Below, piece after piece: positions 1 to 7,008 of a stretch of DNA of 8,858 bases (position 1 is the stretch's first letter; every line of letters begins with the position of its first letter). The DNA comes from Bacteroidota bacterium. Its GTDB lineage: Bacteria; Bacteroidota; Bacteroidia; Bacteroidales; Lentimicrobiaceae. Position numbers and translations under genes: made by a program. The notes beneath the pieces were generated by a model. That model searched no databases. It saw nothing but the letters and a program-made list of their open reading frames with translations, and was not told the DNA's origin. Location of the stretch: contig JAEYXG010000177.1 of NCBI GenBank assembly GCA_023428585.1, positions 1 to 8,858 on the forward strand, read 5' to 3'.

Positions 1-2473
1 GGGCAATGGGCTCCCCTTTCTTGAATAACTCCTTATCCTTCTCTTGTCTTTGTTCGCGCAAGGTTTTGGGGCTCTCCTTCAGATAATAGGTAAAAGTAGC
101 TCCAAACTCAGGATTCTTGGCCACATAATAGGATGATCCTTGCGAATCCTTTCCTCCATTTTCAATAAACATCAATGCATCCTTGATCTTGAATATATGT
201 GCCTGTTCAGATACTACCTCTTTTGAGTAAGCGCGTAGAGGTGTATAATCTTCCAATATATAAAAGCCTCTGCCAAAGGTTGCTACTACGAGATCGTTTT
301 CCCGTTCCTGTATTACCATGTCCTTGATACATACTGTAGGAATACCACTCTTAAGCTGTGTCCATATCTTGCCACCATCAACAGTAAAGAACACTCCAAA
401 CTCTGTACCGGCAAAAAGCAGGTCAGGATTTACATGGTCCTGTGCTATTGTGTGTACAGTACCATTTTGGGGCAGGTTGCCAGAGATTTGTGTCCAGGTT
501 TTGCCCTTATCGGTACTTTTCAGTATATATGGTTTGAAGTCGTCCCTGAGTATATTGTCGAATGATGCATATACAATCTGTTCGTTGAAGCGATCGGCCA
601 TTACATCAGAAACGTAGGTATACTCAGGTACTCCGGGGAAAATATTGTTTTTTGACCAGTTCTTACCATCTTCGGTTACTTGAATAAGACCATCATCGGT
701 GCCGACATATAGCAGGTTCTCCTTTAATGGAGATTCATCAAATGAAACGATTGTTCCAAACAGGGAAGTAGAGACATCTTTTGAAACGGCATCCACGCTC
801 CAGTATTTATCCATCACTTTCCATGTATTTCGGTCGGTGCCGGTTGTAAGATCCTCTGATATTACTTCCCAGGAATCTCCCATATTGTCGCTTCTGAATA
901 CTTTATTGGCGGCCGTGTACAATCGTTTGGGATTATGTTTGCTAATTACCAGTGGAGTGTTCCAATTCCACTTATAGGTATCCTCTCCCTTACGGGGTTC
1001 AGGCCTCAGGTCAATAGCCTCGCCGCTTTTCCTGTCGTAACGTACCTTATTTCCATATTGTGCCTCGGCATAAACAATATTTGGATTAGTAGGGTCAACG
1101 GCTGTCCAGAAACCATCGCCTCCATTGGTCACGAACCATTCATCATTTACCACTCCATTGCCGGTGGTATTGCGGGAAGGACCGCCCATACTATTATTAT
1201 CCTGGGTACCACCATAAACATAGTAGAAAGGCTCGCTATTGTCGACATTTACACGATAGAACTGGGTAACCGGCAGGTTGGCTTTAAACTCATACTCAGC
1301 GCCACCGTCCCATGTTTCATAGATACCACCATCACCACCTATCAGGAAGTGCTTGGTATTACCAGGGTCAATCCATATGGCATGATCATCAACATGACGG
1401 GCTTTTCTGCCAAGGCTTTTCCATGTTTTGCCTCCGTCGTTGGTAACCTGTGAAACGGTCTCCATGGAATAAACCACATCAACATCAACGGGATCACAAT
1501 ATATTTCGTTGTAATATTGGCCTTGAGCAGAGTGATCGCTCATTTTACTCCAGGTAGCTCCCCTATTGGTACTTCTGTAGAATCCACTAGCGTCATTTGC
1601 AGCTTCTATGATAGCATATAAGTAATCGGGGTTCACCGGTGAAATCGCCAATCCTATTCCCCCCATATCTTCACCGGGCAGTCCGGAGGTAAGTTTATCC
1701 CATGAAGCACCGGCATTGGTTGATTTATAAATGGCCGTTTCCGGACCTCCGCCTATTTTGGTATGTACATGTCTACGACGCTGCTCACTGGTTGCATATA
1801 GTACATCGGGATTCCGGGGATCCATAATAATGTTGTTGACTCCTGTATTGTCGCTGATATTCAATATTTTATTCCAGTTTTTTCCTCCATCAGTAGTTTT
1901 GTAGAGCCCTCTTTCACCTCCGGGCCCCCATACAGAGCCTTCGGCAGCGACATACACCACATCAGTATTACGTGGATCAATGGCAATCATTCCTATCTGA
2001 CGGGAATCCTTTAGCCCCATGTTCTTCCAACTCTTGCCTCCATCTATACTCTTATAAACGCCATCACCATAACCCAAAGCCCGTTGATGGTTGTTCTCAC
2101 CGGTACCTGTCCAGACTACATTAGAGTTGGAGGGGTCAAGCACAACACAGGCAATGGAATAAGAACCGTAGTTATCAAATACAGGCTCCCAAGTGATACC
2201 GGTATTGGTAGTCTTCCATATATGACCCGATGCTACAGCTACATAATACTCCTGAGGCTTTTCAGGGTTAACCGCAAAATCAGCAACCCGACCGGAACAA
2301 AATGCCGGTCCTATAGACCTGAATTTCAAACCGCTGAATGCACTACTCTTAAGAGTGTCAGCCTTCTCTGTGTTTTTCTTCTTCTGTCCATATACCTGGG
2401 TATTTATCATTGACAGACTGGTTATCAATATGGTAACGATAACACACAACAGTGGGTAGGTTCTCTTTTTCAA
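1..2473 (-). CDS. Secreted sortilin/VPS10-like protein with Asp-box (BNR) repeats, C-terminus outside window
   Basis: 824 codons are open without a stop; the gene leaves the window at base 1, so the end is missing. A TTG start at 2473 gives a classic signal peptide: basic KKR, a hydrophobic stretch at about residues 7-21, and a likely cleavage near VYG/QK (residues 27-31). About ten Asp-box motifs (S/T-x-D-x-G-x-T/S-W) follow, with tryptophans at residues 95, 149, 200, 258, 308, 351, 535, 606, 660 and 704. Conserved blocks such as GTGENN, HAIWIDP and GGTQDNNSMGGPSR are typical of bacterial sortilin-like or glycosyl-hydrolase-annotated BNR proteins of roughly 1000-1100 residues. The fold is expected to be one or two beta-propellers, exported to the periplasm or cell surface. 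Substrate is unknown, and the annotation 'glycosidase' would not be justified by the propeller alone. Other in-frame starts are ATG at 2545 (upstream of the predicted promoter output) and ATG at 2410 (destroys the signal peptide). The frame is intact throughout. Family assignment is firm; function is not. Confidence 0.9.
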   Translation of the reverse strand, partial: MKKRTYPLLCVIVTILITSLSMINTQVYGQKKKNTEKADTLKSSAFSGLKFRSIGPAFCSGRVADFAVNPEKPQEYYVAVASGHIWKTTNTGITWEPVFDNYGSYSIACVVLDPSNSNVVWTGTGENNHQRALGYGDGVYKSIDGGKSWKNMGLKDSRQIGMIAIDPRNTDVVYVAAEGSVWGPGGERGLYKTTDGGKNWNKILNISDNTGVNNIIMDPRNPDVLYATSEQRRRHVHTKIGGGPETAIYKSTNAGASWDKLTSGLPGEDMGGIGLAISPVNPDYLYAIIEAANDASGFYRSTNRGATWSKMSDHSAQGQYYNEIYCDPVDVDVVYSMETVSQVTNDGGKTWKSLGRKARHVDDHAIWIDPGNTKHFLIGGDGGIYETWDGGAEYEFKANLPVTQFYRVNVDNSEPFYYVYGGTQDNNSMGGPSRNTTGNGVVNDEWFVTNGGDGFWTAVDPTNPNIVYAEAQYGNKVRYDRKSGEAIDLRPEPRKGEDTYKWNWNTPLVISKHNPKRLYTAANKVFRSDNMGDSWEVISEDLTTGTDRNTWKVMDKYWSVDAVSKDVSTSLFGTIVSFDESPLKENLLYVGTDDGLIQVTEDGKNWSKNNIFPGVPEYTYVSDVMADRFNEQIVYASFDNILRDDFKPYILKSTDKGKTWTQISGNLPQNGTVHTIAQDHVNPDLLFAGTEFGVFFTVDGGKIWTQLKSGIPTVCIKDMVIQERENDLVVATFGRGFYILEDYTPLRAYSKEVVSEQAHIFKIKDALMFIENGGKDSQGSSYYVAKNPEFGATFTYYLKESPKTLREQRQEKDKELFKKGEPIA
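362..2212 (-). repeat. Asp-box coding repeats within the sortilin-like gene
   Basis: Ten 24-base units encode the Asp-box turn of beta-propeller blades. They lie at about 2189-2212, 2027-2050, 1874-1897, 1700-1723, 1550-1573, 1421-1444, 869-892, 656-679, 494-517 and 362-385. The best copies read SIDGGKSW, TTDGGKNW, STDKGKTW and TVDGGKIW. A degenerate copy (TWDGGAEY) lies near 1295-1320. The 500-base gap between the sixth and seventh copies holds the GGTQDNN and GGDGF blocks and may mark the boundary between two propellers; that boundary is inferred. Confidence 0.8.
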
Positions 2474-2710
2474 TGGTTGGTTGTATTTGTTAGTGAATGA
2501 ATTAAGGACAAGCGAAAATAAATAAAATTTAGCCCTCCTTATCATCCTACGACAAAAACAAACTTTTATATCTGTGCAATGGAAAAGAGCCGTTTATTGA
2601 ATCATTGAATTGCAAATGAACAAGCAACCCTCGCTATTAGAAATAAGGAGCAGGAATTCAACGGTTAAATTCACAAACAAGATTAGGAAATGTTGATACA
2701 TGCTAATGTT
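2474..2710. other. Intergenic region between two minus-strand genes
   Basis: 237 bases between the response-regulator stop and the sortilin-like gene. It contains the promoter candidate described separately. From about 2560 to 2710 I see no open frame of note, no convincing hairpin terminator after the response regulator, and no RNA gene. Confidence 0.5.
2524..2558 (-). promoter_or_regulatory. Putative Bacteroidota-type promoter for the sortilin-like gene
   Basis: On the minus strand, TTTTTG (2558-2553) is followed after 21 bases by TAAATTTT (2531-2524). The Bacteroidota consensus is TTTG, 19-21 bases, TAnnTTTG, so the -7 box matches at 7 of 8 positions with correct spacing. Transcription would begin near 2515-2518. 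That leaves a leader of about 45 bases before the TTG start and places the in-frame ATG at 2545 upstream of the transcript. Prediction from pattern only. Confidence 0.45.
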
Positions 2711-3157
2711 TCAGACTGCTAGCACGAAATTCTTGATATTTAAGCCGTTGTTATGATAATGCCAGTTAATGGAAATCACTTTGGTTACAATTTTATTCAG
2801 CATATCAAAGCTGGAAGGCTTACGTATGTAAATATTGGCACCCAGCCTAAAGGCTTCTTCCATATCCATTGATGCATTGGAGGTAGAGTAAATGGCTATG
2901 GGCAGTTCAATCAACTTCAGCTCATTCCTTATTTCACGCAAGCATTCAAATCCATCTTTCCGTGGCATATTCAAATCAAGGAATAACAGATGAGGAATAT
3001 TATCAGGATTATTCCTCAAATAATCAATGAGGTATACACCATCAGTAACCATCGTGAGTTTTGTACTCAGATTCATCCGCTCAATGGCCTCCCTGAAAAA
3101 TTGTCGGTCATCCTCATCGTCTTCAGCGAGGAGAATAAACATCTGGTCATTTTTCAT
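2711..3157 (-). CDS. Single-domain response regulator (receiver only, Rcp1-like)
   Basis: 148 residues form one CheY-like receiver with no output domain. Visible features are the acidic pocket E12-D13-D14 in LLAEDDEDD, phosphoacceptor D61 in LFLDLNMP, the switch Ser/Thr at S91 in IAIYSTS, and the lysine-proline pair K113-P114 in IRKPSS. The DEDDxxFFREAI opening resembles the Rcp1-type stand-alone receivers common in Bacteroidota, which usually take phosphate from hybrid or phytochrome-like histidine kinases. It would act in the cytoplasm by protein-protein contact or as a phosphorelay intermediate. No kinase gene lies in the window, so the partner is unknown. The ATG at 3157 has no Shine-Dalgarno sequence, as expected for this phylum. 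The last 20 or so residues (from about N131) extend past the usual receiver end and look unstructured. The gene is divergent from the downstream mannose-6-phosphate isomerase gene. Confidence 0.9.
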   Translation of the reverse strand: MKNDQMFILLAEDDEDDRQFFREAIERMNLSTKLTMVTDGVYLIDYLRNNPDNIPHLLFLDLNMPRKDGFECLREIRNELKLIELPIAIYSTSNASMDMEEAFRLGANIYIRKPSSFDMLNKIVTKVISINWHYHNNGLNIKNFVLAV

Positions 3158-3233
3158 TTTACAAAGAGTGTTTGCTCATCTATTATCTGCCTTATGGCAA
3201 AAATTTTCATTGGTCAATATATTTACCTCTAAC

Positions 3234-3241
3234 CAAACTTA
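3234..3241 (-). promoter_or_regulatory. Candidate -7 element for the response regulator
   Basis: Minus-strand TAAGTTTG is an exact match to TAnnTTTG, about 77 bases before the ATG at 3157. The upstream -33 is poor (TTAG at 3263-3260, spacing 18), so this is a weak call. Confidence 0.3.
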
Positions 3242-3280
3242 TTATCCAAGATAAAGGTTCTAATGTGCATCTGTTTGATT

Positions 3281-3310
3281 ATTAACACAGAAACAGCCCT
3301 GTTTGTTAAT
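3281..3310. repeat. Imperfect inverted repeat, operator-like
   Basis: Outer arms ATTAAC (3281-3286) and GTTAAT (3305-3310) enclose inner arms AAACAG (3291-3296) and CTGTTT (3299-3304) around two bases. The left half has four extra bases (ACAG) between inner and outer arms. The two-base centre and lack of a following T tract argue against a terminator. The last base is shared with an exact TAACTTTG element, a layout that suits a protein-binding operator. No cognate regulator is identified. Confidence 0.4.
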
Positions 3311-3488
3311 AACTTTGCTTAGTTAAAGATAAAATTGTACTTCCGGGGGCTGTATTGATCTTCCAACACATTCATCTATTTACCTATCTTTCAGCAAAGT
3401 GGGGATATAAGCAGTCTGTATTTAAATTCCAGCGCAGATTTACATTTAATTCAATCACCCAACGGCTTGTTATTAAAATTGCTTAGTG

Positions 3489-3521
3489 GTTGATTGTTAA
3501 TCTATTATTATTGTAATTTTA
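3489..3521 (+). promoter_or_regulatory. Putative promoter for the mannose-6-phosphate isomerase gene
   Basis: GTTG (3489-3492) is followed after 21 bases by TAATTTTA (3514-3521), seven of eight positions of TAnnTTTG with acceptable spacing. Initiation near 3526 would leave a leader of about 27 bases before the ATG at 3553. Pattern-based only; the exact TAACTTTG at 3310-3317 is an alternative. Confidence 0.35.
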
Positions 3522-3552
3522 TCGCCCATTACAAAAACAATATATCAGAATA

Positions 3553-4545
3553 ATGGAACACAAGCTCTATCCACTGAAATTCAGCCCTGTATTGAAAGAT
3601 AAGATTTGGGGTGGCACTAAAATGAAAGAAGACCTTGGTATTGATTACTCCCCACTTCCAAATTGTGGTGAAGCCTGGATGATATCAGGTGTGGAAGATA
3701 ATCCGTCAATAGTGTCCAATGGTTTCCTTGAAGGAAATGAGCTCAATGAACTTGTTGAAATTTATATGGGCGAGTTGGTTGGTGATGAACAGTTTAACCG
3801 TTACGGTTTAGAGTTTCCCCTACTCATAAAGTTTATTGATGCTGCCGATTACCTCTCCATTCAAGTACATCCCGATGATGCATTGGCTGCCAAAAGGGGA
3901 ATAGGCAACGGAAAAACTGAAATGTGGTATATCCTATCAGCTGATAAAGATGCTGAACTTATTTCAGGTTTTGCAAAAGACACTACAAAAGAAGAATATC
4001 TAAACCATCTGGAGAATAATAAGCTAACTAAATTACTAAACTTTGAGAAGGTTCAGGCAGGTGATGCTTTCTATATGCCCGCCGGTCGTGTTCATGCCTT
4101 AGGACCGGGCATACTGCTTGCCGAAATTCAACAGACCAGTGATACCACCTACCGCATTTACGACTGGGACAGGGTGGATAGCAAAGGGCAGGCACGAGAG
4201 CTGCATACTGAAGAAGCGCTGGAAGCCATCGACTTCAAAGCATACGATGACTACAAGTCGGATTACAAGGAAGTCAAGAATGCCTCATCCAATGTGGTAA
4301 CCTCTCCATATTTCACCACTAACATAATAGTTCTTGATAAGGCCCTGGCAAAGGATTATACTGAACTTGACTCGTTTGTTATCTATATATGTGTTGAAGG
4401 AAGTCTTACACTTGTGCATGATGGAAATGAAGAGAAGCAGGTAAGCCTTTCCAAGGGCGAAGTAGTCTTAATTCCAGCAGTTATAGATAGAATTGACTTA
4501 ATACCTTCTGGTTCTGCTAAAGTATTGGAAGTATTTATAAATTAG
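3553..4545 (+). CDS. manA: Class I mannose-6-phosphate isomerase
   Basis: Zinc enzyme of the cytoplasm that interconverts mannose 6-phosphate and fructose 6-phosphate. It feeds mannose into glycolysis and supplies mannose 6-phosphate for GDP-mannose and surface glycans. The 330-residue length fits the shorter bacterial form of the cupin-type class I family. Metal ligands are visible: Q104 and H106 in the SIQVHPDD block, E123 in KTEMWY, and H181 in PAGRVHALG. The catalytic arginine is R201 in TYRIYDWDR. The N-terminal KDKIWGG block and the C-terminal second cupin (about residues 250-328) are also typical. The ATG at 3553 precedes the conserved YPLKFSPVLKDKIWGG opening, and no Shine-Dalgarno is seen. 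The next gene starts 134 bases downstream with no clear terminator between, so read-through into the envelope genes is possible but not shown. Nothing is truncated or odd. Confidence 0.95.
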   Translation: MEHKLYPLKFSPVLKDKIWGGTKMKEDLGIDYSPLPNCGEAWMISGVEDNPSIVSNGFLEGNELNELVEIYMGELVGDEQFNRYGLEFPLLIKFIDAADYLSIQVHPDDALAAKRGIGNGKTEMWYILSADKDAELISGFAKDTTKEEYLNHLENNKLTKLLNFEKVQAGDAFYMPAGRVHALGPGILLAEIQQTSDTTYRIYDWDRVDSKGQARELHTEEALEAIDFKAYDDYKSDYKEVKNASSNVVTSPYFTTNIIVLDKALAKDYTELDSFVIYICVEGSLTLVHDGNEEKQVSLSKGEVVLIPAVIDRIDLIPSGSAKVLEVFIN

Positions 4546-4679
4546 CGCACGATTTCCAGAGATGAGTATCAACATTTACGAGTTTTTGGGAGAACCCTTA
4601 ATCTTTGGCATAAATATTGACCTTTAAGTATAGAAACCGAATTTATTAAAAGTATCACTGCTAAAACTAATACTCTGTC

Positions 4680-5204
4680 ATGAAACAATTATCATTGCTG
4701 CTTGTCCTGATAGCTTTAACCTTTGGTGTTGCGTCAGCTCAGGAATCTGAATCCAATCTTAAAAAACTCCGCTCTTTCTCTGTGAAGAACCTTGCAGGAC
4801 AAACCATTAATACTGCTGAACTTAACAATGATGGGAAACCAATGATTGTTAGTTTCTGGGCATTGTGGTGCAAGCCATGTATTAATGAACTTACTACCAT
4901 TGCTGACATATACGATGATTGGACCACGGAAACCGGAGTAAAACTTGTTGCCGTTTCCATTGACGATGCCCGCTCTTCAGCAAAGGTTGGTCCTACTGTA
5001 AATGCCAAAGGATGGGAATATGAAGTGTTGCTTGACGTGAATGGCGATTTCAAGAGGGCCATGAACGTAAATATGATTCCACATACCTTCCTGATCAACG
5101 GTAATGGTGAAATTGTATGGCAGCATACTTCATTCAGTGAAGGCAGTGAGTTGGAACTCATTGAAATGGTTAGAAAACTCAATGCCGGCCAGCCCATCAA
5201 TTAA
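4680..5204 (+). CDS. Exported TlpA/ResA-like thiol-disulfide oxidoreductase
   Basis: 174 residues. A signal peptide (KQ, hydrophobic residues 4-16, cleavage near ASA/QE at 20/21) sends it to the periplasm. It has no lipobox, so it is probably soluble. The mature part is a thioredoxin fold: a redox site WCKPC (C64, C67) after the strand PMIVSFWAL, and cis-proline P134 in NMIPHTFLI. These are the only cysteines. The proline inside CKPC is common in TlpA/ResA-type reductants, which keep specific periplasmic thiols reduced; direction of electron flow here is inferred. No integral electron donor such as CcdA/DsbD is in the window. It stands 95 bases before a cysteine-hairpin outer-membrane barrel gene and upstream of a CxxC lipoprotein gene, suggesting a shared thiol pathway. 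The long minus-strand open frame opposite it is a shadow. The start has no Shine-Dalgarno but gives the complete signal peptide. Confidence 0.9.
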   Translation: MKQLSLLLVLIALTFGVASAQESESNLKKLRSFSVKNLAGQTINTAELNNDGKPMIVSFWALWCKPCINELTTIADIYDDWTTETGVKLVAVSIDDARSSAKVGPTVNAKGWEYEVLLDVNGDFKRAMNVNMIPHTFLINGNGEIVWQHTSFSEGSELELIEMVRKLNAGQPIN

Positions 5205-5224
5205 TTTTCATTTGCCTGTATATT

Positions 5225-5265
5225 AGGGTTTCAGCCTTCGGGTATTGGTTAGCCCTTAATTTTTT
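5225..5265 (+). terminator. Weak stem-loop with T-run between the thioredoxin and barrel genes
   Basis: AGGG (5225-5228) can pair with CCCT (5253-5256), with a small CC-TTCG-GG hairpin inside the loop. A T tract follows at 5260-5265. The stem is short and interrupted, so at most it would attenuate transcription into the barrel gene. It could equally be chance. Confidence 0.25.
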
Positions 5266-5299
5266 ATATTCATTTTTTTCACGGTAGTAATTATTTAAG

Positions 5300-6964
5300 A
5301 TGAGAAAACTATACGCAGTTATTTCTATTTTGGTTCTGATATCAGCCGGATCACTACAAGCTCAGGATCTGTTGCAAGGCAAGATATCTGGTAATTTTCA
5401 GCTTGATGCACAGATATATAAAGCCGATTCGGCTATTGGTGCTGAAGATGTTAGTGAAAAAATGCTGATGAATGCATTTGCAAACCTGCTCTATACTCAG
5501 GGAAACTTTAATGCCGGCATACGGTTTGAGTCATATATAAACCCCATACTGGGATACGATAAAAGGTATAAGGGTACCGGTGTCCCCTACTGGTTCGCTT
5601 CATGGGAAAAAGAAAGCTTTGGAATCACTGTTGGGCATTTCTATGAACAATTTGGCAGTGGAATGACTCTTCGTAGCTATGAAGAACGCAATCTGGGCTA
5701 TGATAATGCAATCAAGGGTGCCCGAATAGTTTTCAAACCCTACCAGGGTATTGTGCTTAAAGGGTTGATTGGAACACAACGCTTCTTCTGGGAGCAGGGA
5801 CCGGGTATGGTTCGGGGTCTGGATGGCGAGTTCGCCTTGAATGATATCTTCAATAATACTTCTGAGAATTTGCCCCGATTAACACTTGGTGGTAGTTTCG
5901 TGAGCAAGTTTGAACCAGAAGCCGACATTCTGGTCAATGGCAATGAAATACTCATCTTACCAGAAAATGTAGCCGCTATATCAGGTCGTTTTAACCTTAA
6001 TCATAAAGGCTTTATCCTTGATGGAGAATATGCTTATAAGTATAATGACCCTTCAGCTGTCAACAACTTCATCTATAAGGCCGGGGCCTCTACTTTGCTT
6101 CAGGCTTCCTATTCCCGTAAAGGATTTGGCATCATACTGTCGGGGAAGGTAACTGACAATATGAGCTTCAAATCAAAGAGGACAGAGAAAGGCAGCGTGC
6201 TTGATATCAACTATCTGCCCGCTTTAACCCGTCAGCATGCCTACACACTTTCGGCTATGTATCCCTATGCCACACAGCCAAATGGTGAGTTTGCACTTCA
6301 GGGGCAAATCAACTACAAACTCAAAAAGGGAACCATCCTGGGAGGGAAATATGGTACTGACATCGCCCTCAATTTCTCTAGGGTCAATTCACTCGACCGT
6401 GATTCATTGGATAACTTGACCCCATTGGGTAAAAGTGGCACCCTTGGATATAAAACCAATTACTTTGCAATAGGTGATGAGCTTTACTTCCAGGACTTTA
6501 ATATAGAGATTCAACATAAGTTCAATAACAAGTTTAAGGCACTGATATCATGGGTTAACCTGGTTTATAACATGAAGGTTATTGAAGCACATGATGAACC
6601 TGATGTAAAGGCAAACATTTTTATTGCTGATGCAACATACAAGTTCAACACCAGAAATGCCCTGAAGGCTGAATTGCAGCATCTTTCAACCAAGCAGGAC
6701 GAAGGCAATTGGGCTCAGGCAATGCTGGAGTTTACCTTTGCTCCAAGGTGGTTTATGACTTTCATTGATCAGTATAACTACGGCAACGACGATAAAGACC
6801 GACGCTTCCATTATCCAACGGTTGCATTAGGCTATACGCAGGACTCCAACCGCTTGTCAGTAAGCTACGGTAAACAACGTGAAGGAATCATTTGTGTGGG
6901 AGGTGTCTGTCGTACTGTGCCTGCTTCCAATGGATTACTCATAACACTTACCAGTAGTTTCTAA
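5300..6964 (+). CDS. DUF6029-like outer-membrane beta-barrel protein
   Basis: 554 residues with a signal peptide (RK, hydrophobic residues 5-16, cleavage near LQA/QD at about 21/22). The mature protein is an alternating amphipathic series rich in Tyr, Phe, Gly and Asn, as in strands around residues 60-75, 220-245 and 395-490. It ends in phenylalanine (LLITLTSSF), the usual C-terminal signal of outer-membrane barrels recognised by BamA. I recall the DUF6029 family of Bacteroidota as the closest match; its function is not known to me. The protein has only two cysteines, C532 and C537, in CVGGVCR just before the final strand, where a turn or loop is expected. Such a CX4C hairpin could be a structural disulfide, a redox target or a metal site. 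The gene lies between TlpA-like and CxxC-lipoprotein genes, 44 bases before the latter, so co-transcription with it is likely. The start at 5300 gives the full signal peptide. Confidence 0.85.
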   Translation: MRKLYAVISILVLISAGSLQAQDLLQGKISGNFQLDAQIYKADSAIGAEDVSEKMLMNAFANLLYTQGNFNAGIRFESYINPILGYDKRYKGTGVPYWFASWEKESFGITVGHFYEQFGSGMTLRSYEERNLGYDNAIKGARIVFKPYQGIVLKGLIGTQRFFWEQGPGMVRGLDGEFALNDIFNNTSENLPRLTLGGSFVSKFEPEADILVNGNEILILPENVAAISGRFNLNHKGFILDGEYAYKYNDPSAVNNFIYKAGASTLLQASYSRKGFGIILSGKVTDNMSFKSKRTEKGSVLDINYLPALTRQHAYTLSAMYPYATQPNGEFALQGQINYKLKKGTILGGKYGTDIALNFSRVNSLDRDSLDNLTPLGKSGTLGYKTNYFAIGDELYFQDFNIEIQHKFNNKFKALISWVNLVYNMKVIEAHDEPDVKANIFIADATYKFNTRNALKAELQHLSTKQDEGNWAQAMLEFTFAPRWFMTFIDQYNYGNDDKDRRFHYPTVALGYTQDSNRLSVSYGKQREGIICVGGVCRTVPASNGLLITLTSSF

Positions 6965-7008
6965 TGTTTACAAGAATAAATTGAGACTTTAACCTTAATC
7001 CAAAGAAC

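Larger units (their letters stand above)
3158..3552. other. Divergent intergenic region
   Basis: 395 AT-rich bases separate the 5' ends of the response-regulator and mannose-6-phosphate isomerase genes, so both promoters should lie here. Minus-strand TAAGTTTG (fwd 3234-3241) fits the -7 consensus exactly but has only a weak -33 partner (TTAG, 18 bases away). Plus-strand TAACTTTG at 3310-3317 also fits exactly but lacks a good -33. An imperfect inverted repeat at 3281-3310 abuts it. No convincing coding frame on either strand. Confidence 0.5.

Noticed and set aside
318..2413. Several plus-strand open frames of 92-172 codons
   Set aside because: They lie antisense to the continuous minus-strand sortilin-like frame, which has a signal peptide, in-frame Asp boxes and conserved blocks throughout. 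The plus-strand products have no recognisable domain.
2543..2545. ATG as start of the sortilin-like gene
   Set aside because: It would bury the signal peptide behind 24 extra residues and lies upstream of the predicted transcript start. Kept only as an alternative.
2990..3254. Plus-strand frames of 75-80 codons over the response-regulator start
   Set aside because: They overlap the conserved receiver on the other strand and show no domain or signal of their own.
3291..3304. AAACAG/CTGTTT hairpin as a terminator
   Set aside because: It sits between divergent gene starts, has a two-base centre too tight for an RNA loop without opening the stem, and has no T tract.
3158..3552. Possible small RNA or riboswitch in the long divergent leader
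   Set aside because: I found no conserved riboswitch core or stable multi-stem structure by eye; only promoter-like elements and one inverted repeat can be supported.
4739..5200. 153-codon minus-strand open frame opposite the thioredoxin gene
   Set aside because: The plus strand encodes a complete signal peptide, WCKPC and cis-proline. The minus-strand product is serine-rich with no motif and is an antisense shadow.
5740..5955. 71-codon minus-strand frame inside the barrel gene, and similar short frames at 6237-6419 and 7311-7496
   Set aside because: All are out-of-frame or antisense shadows within long, well-supported genes.
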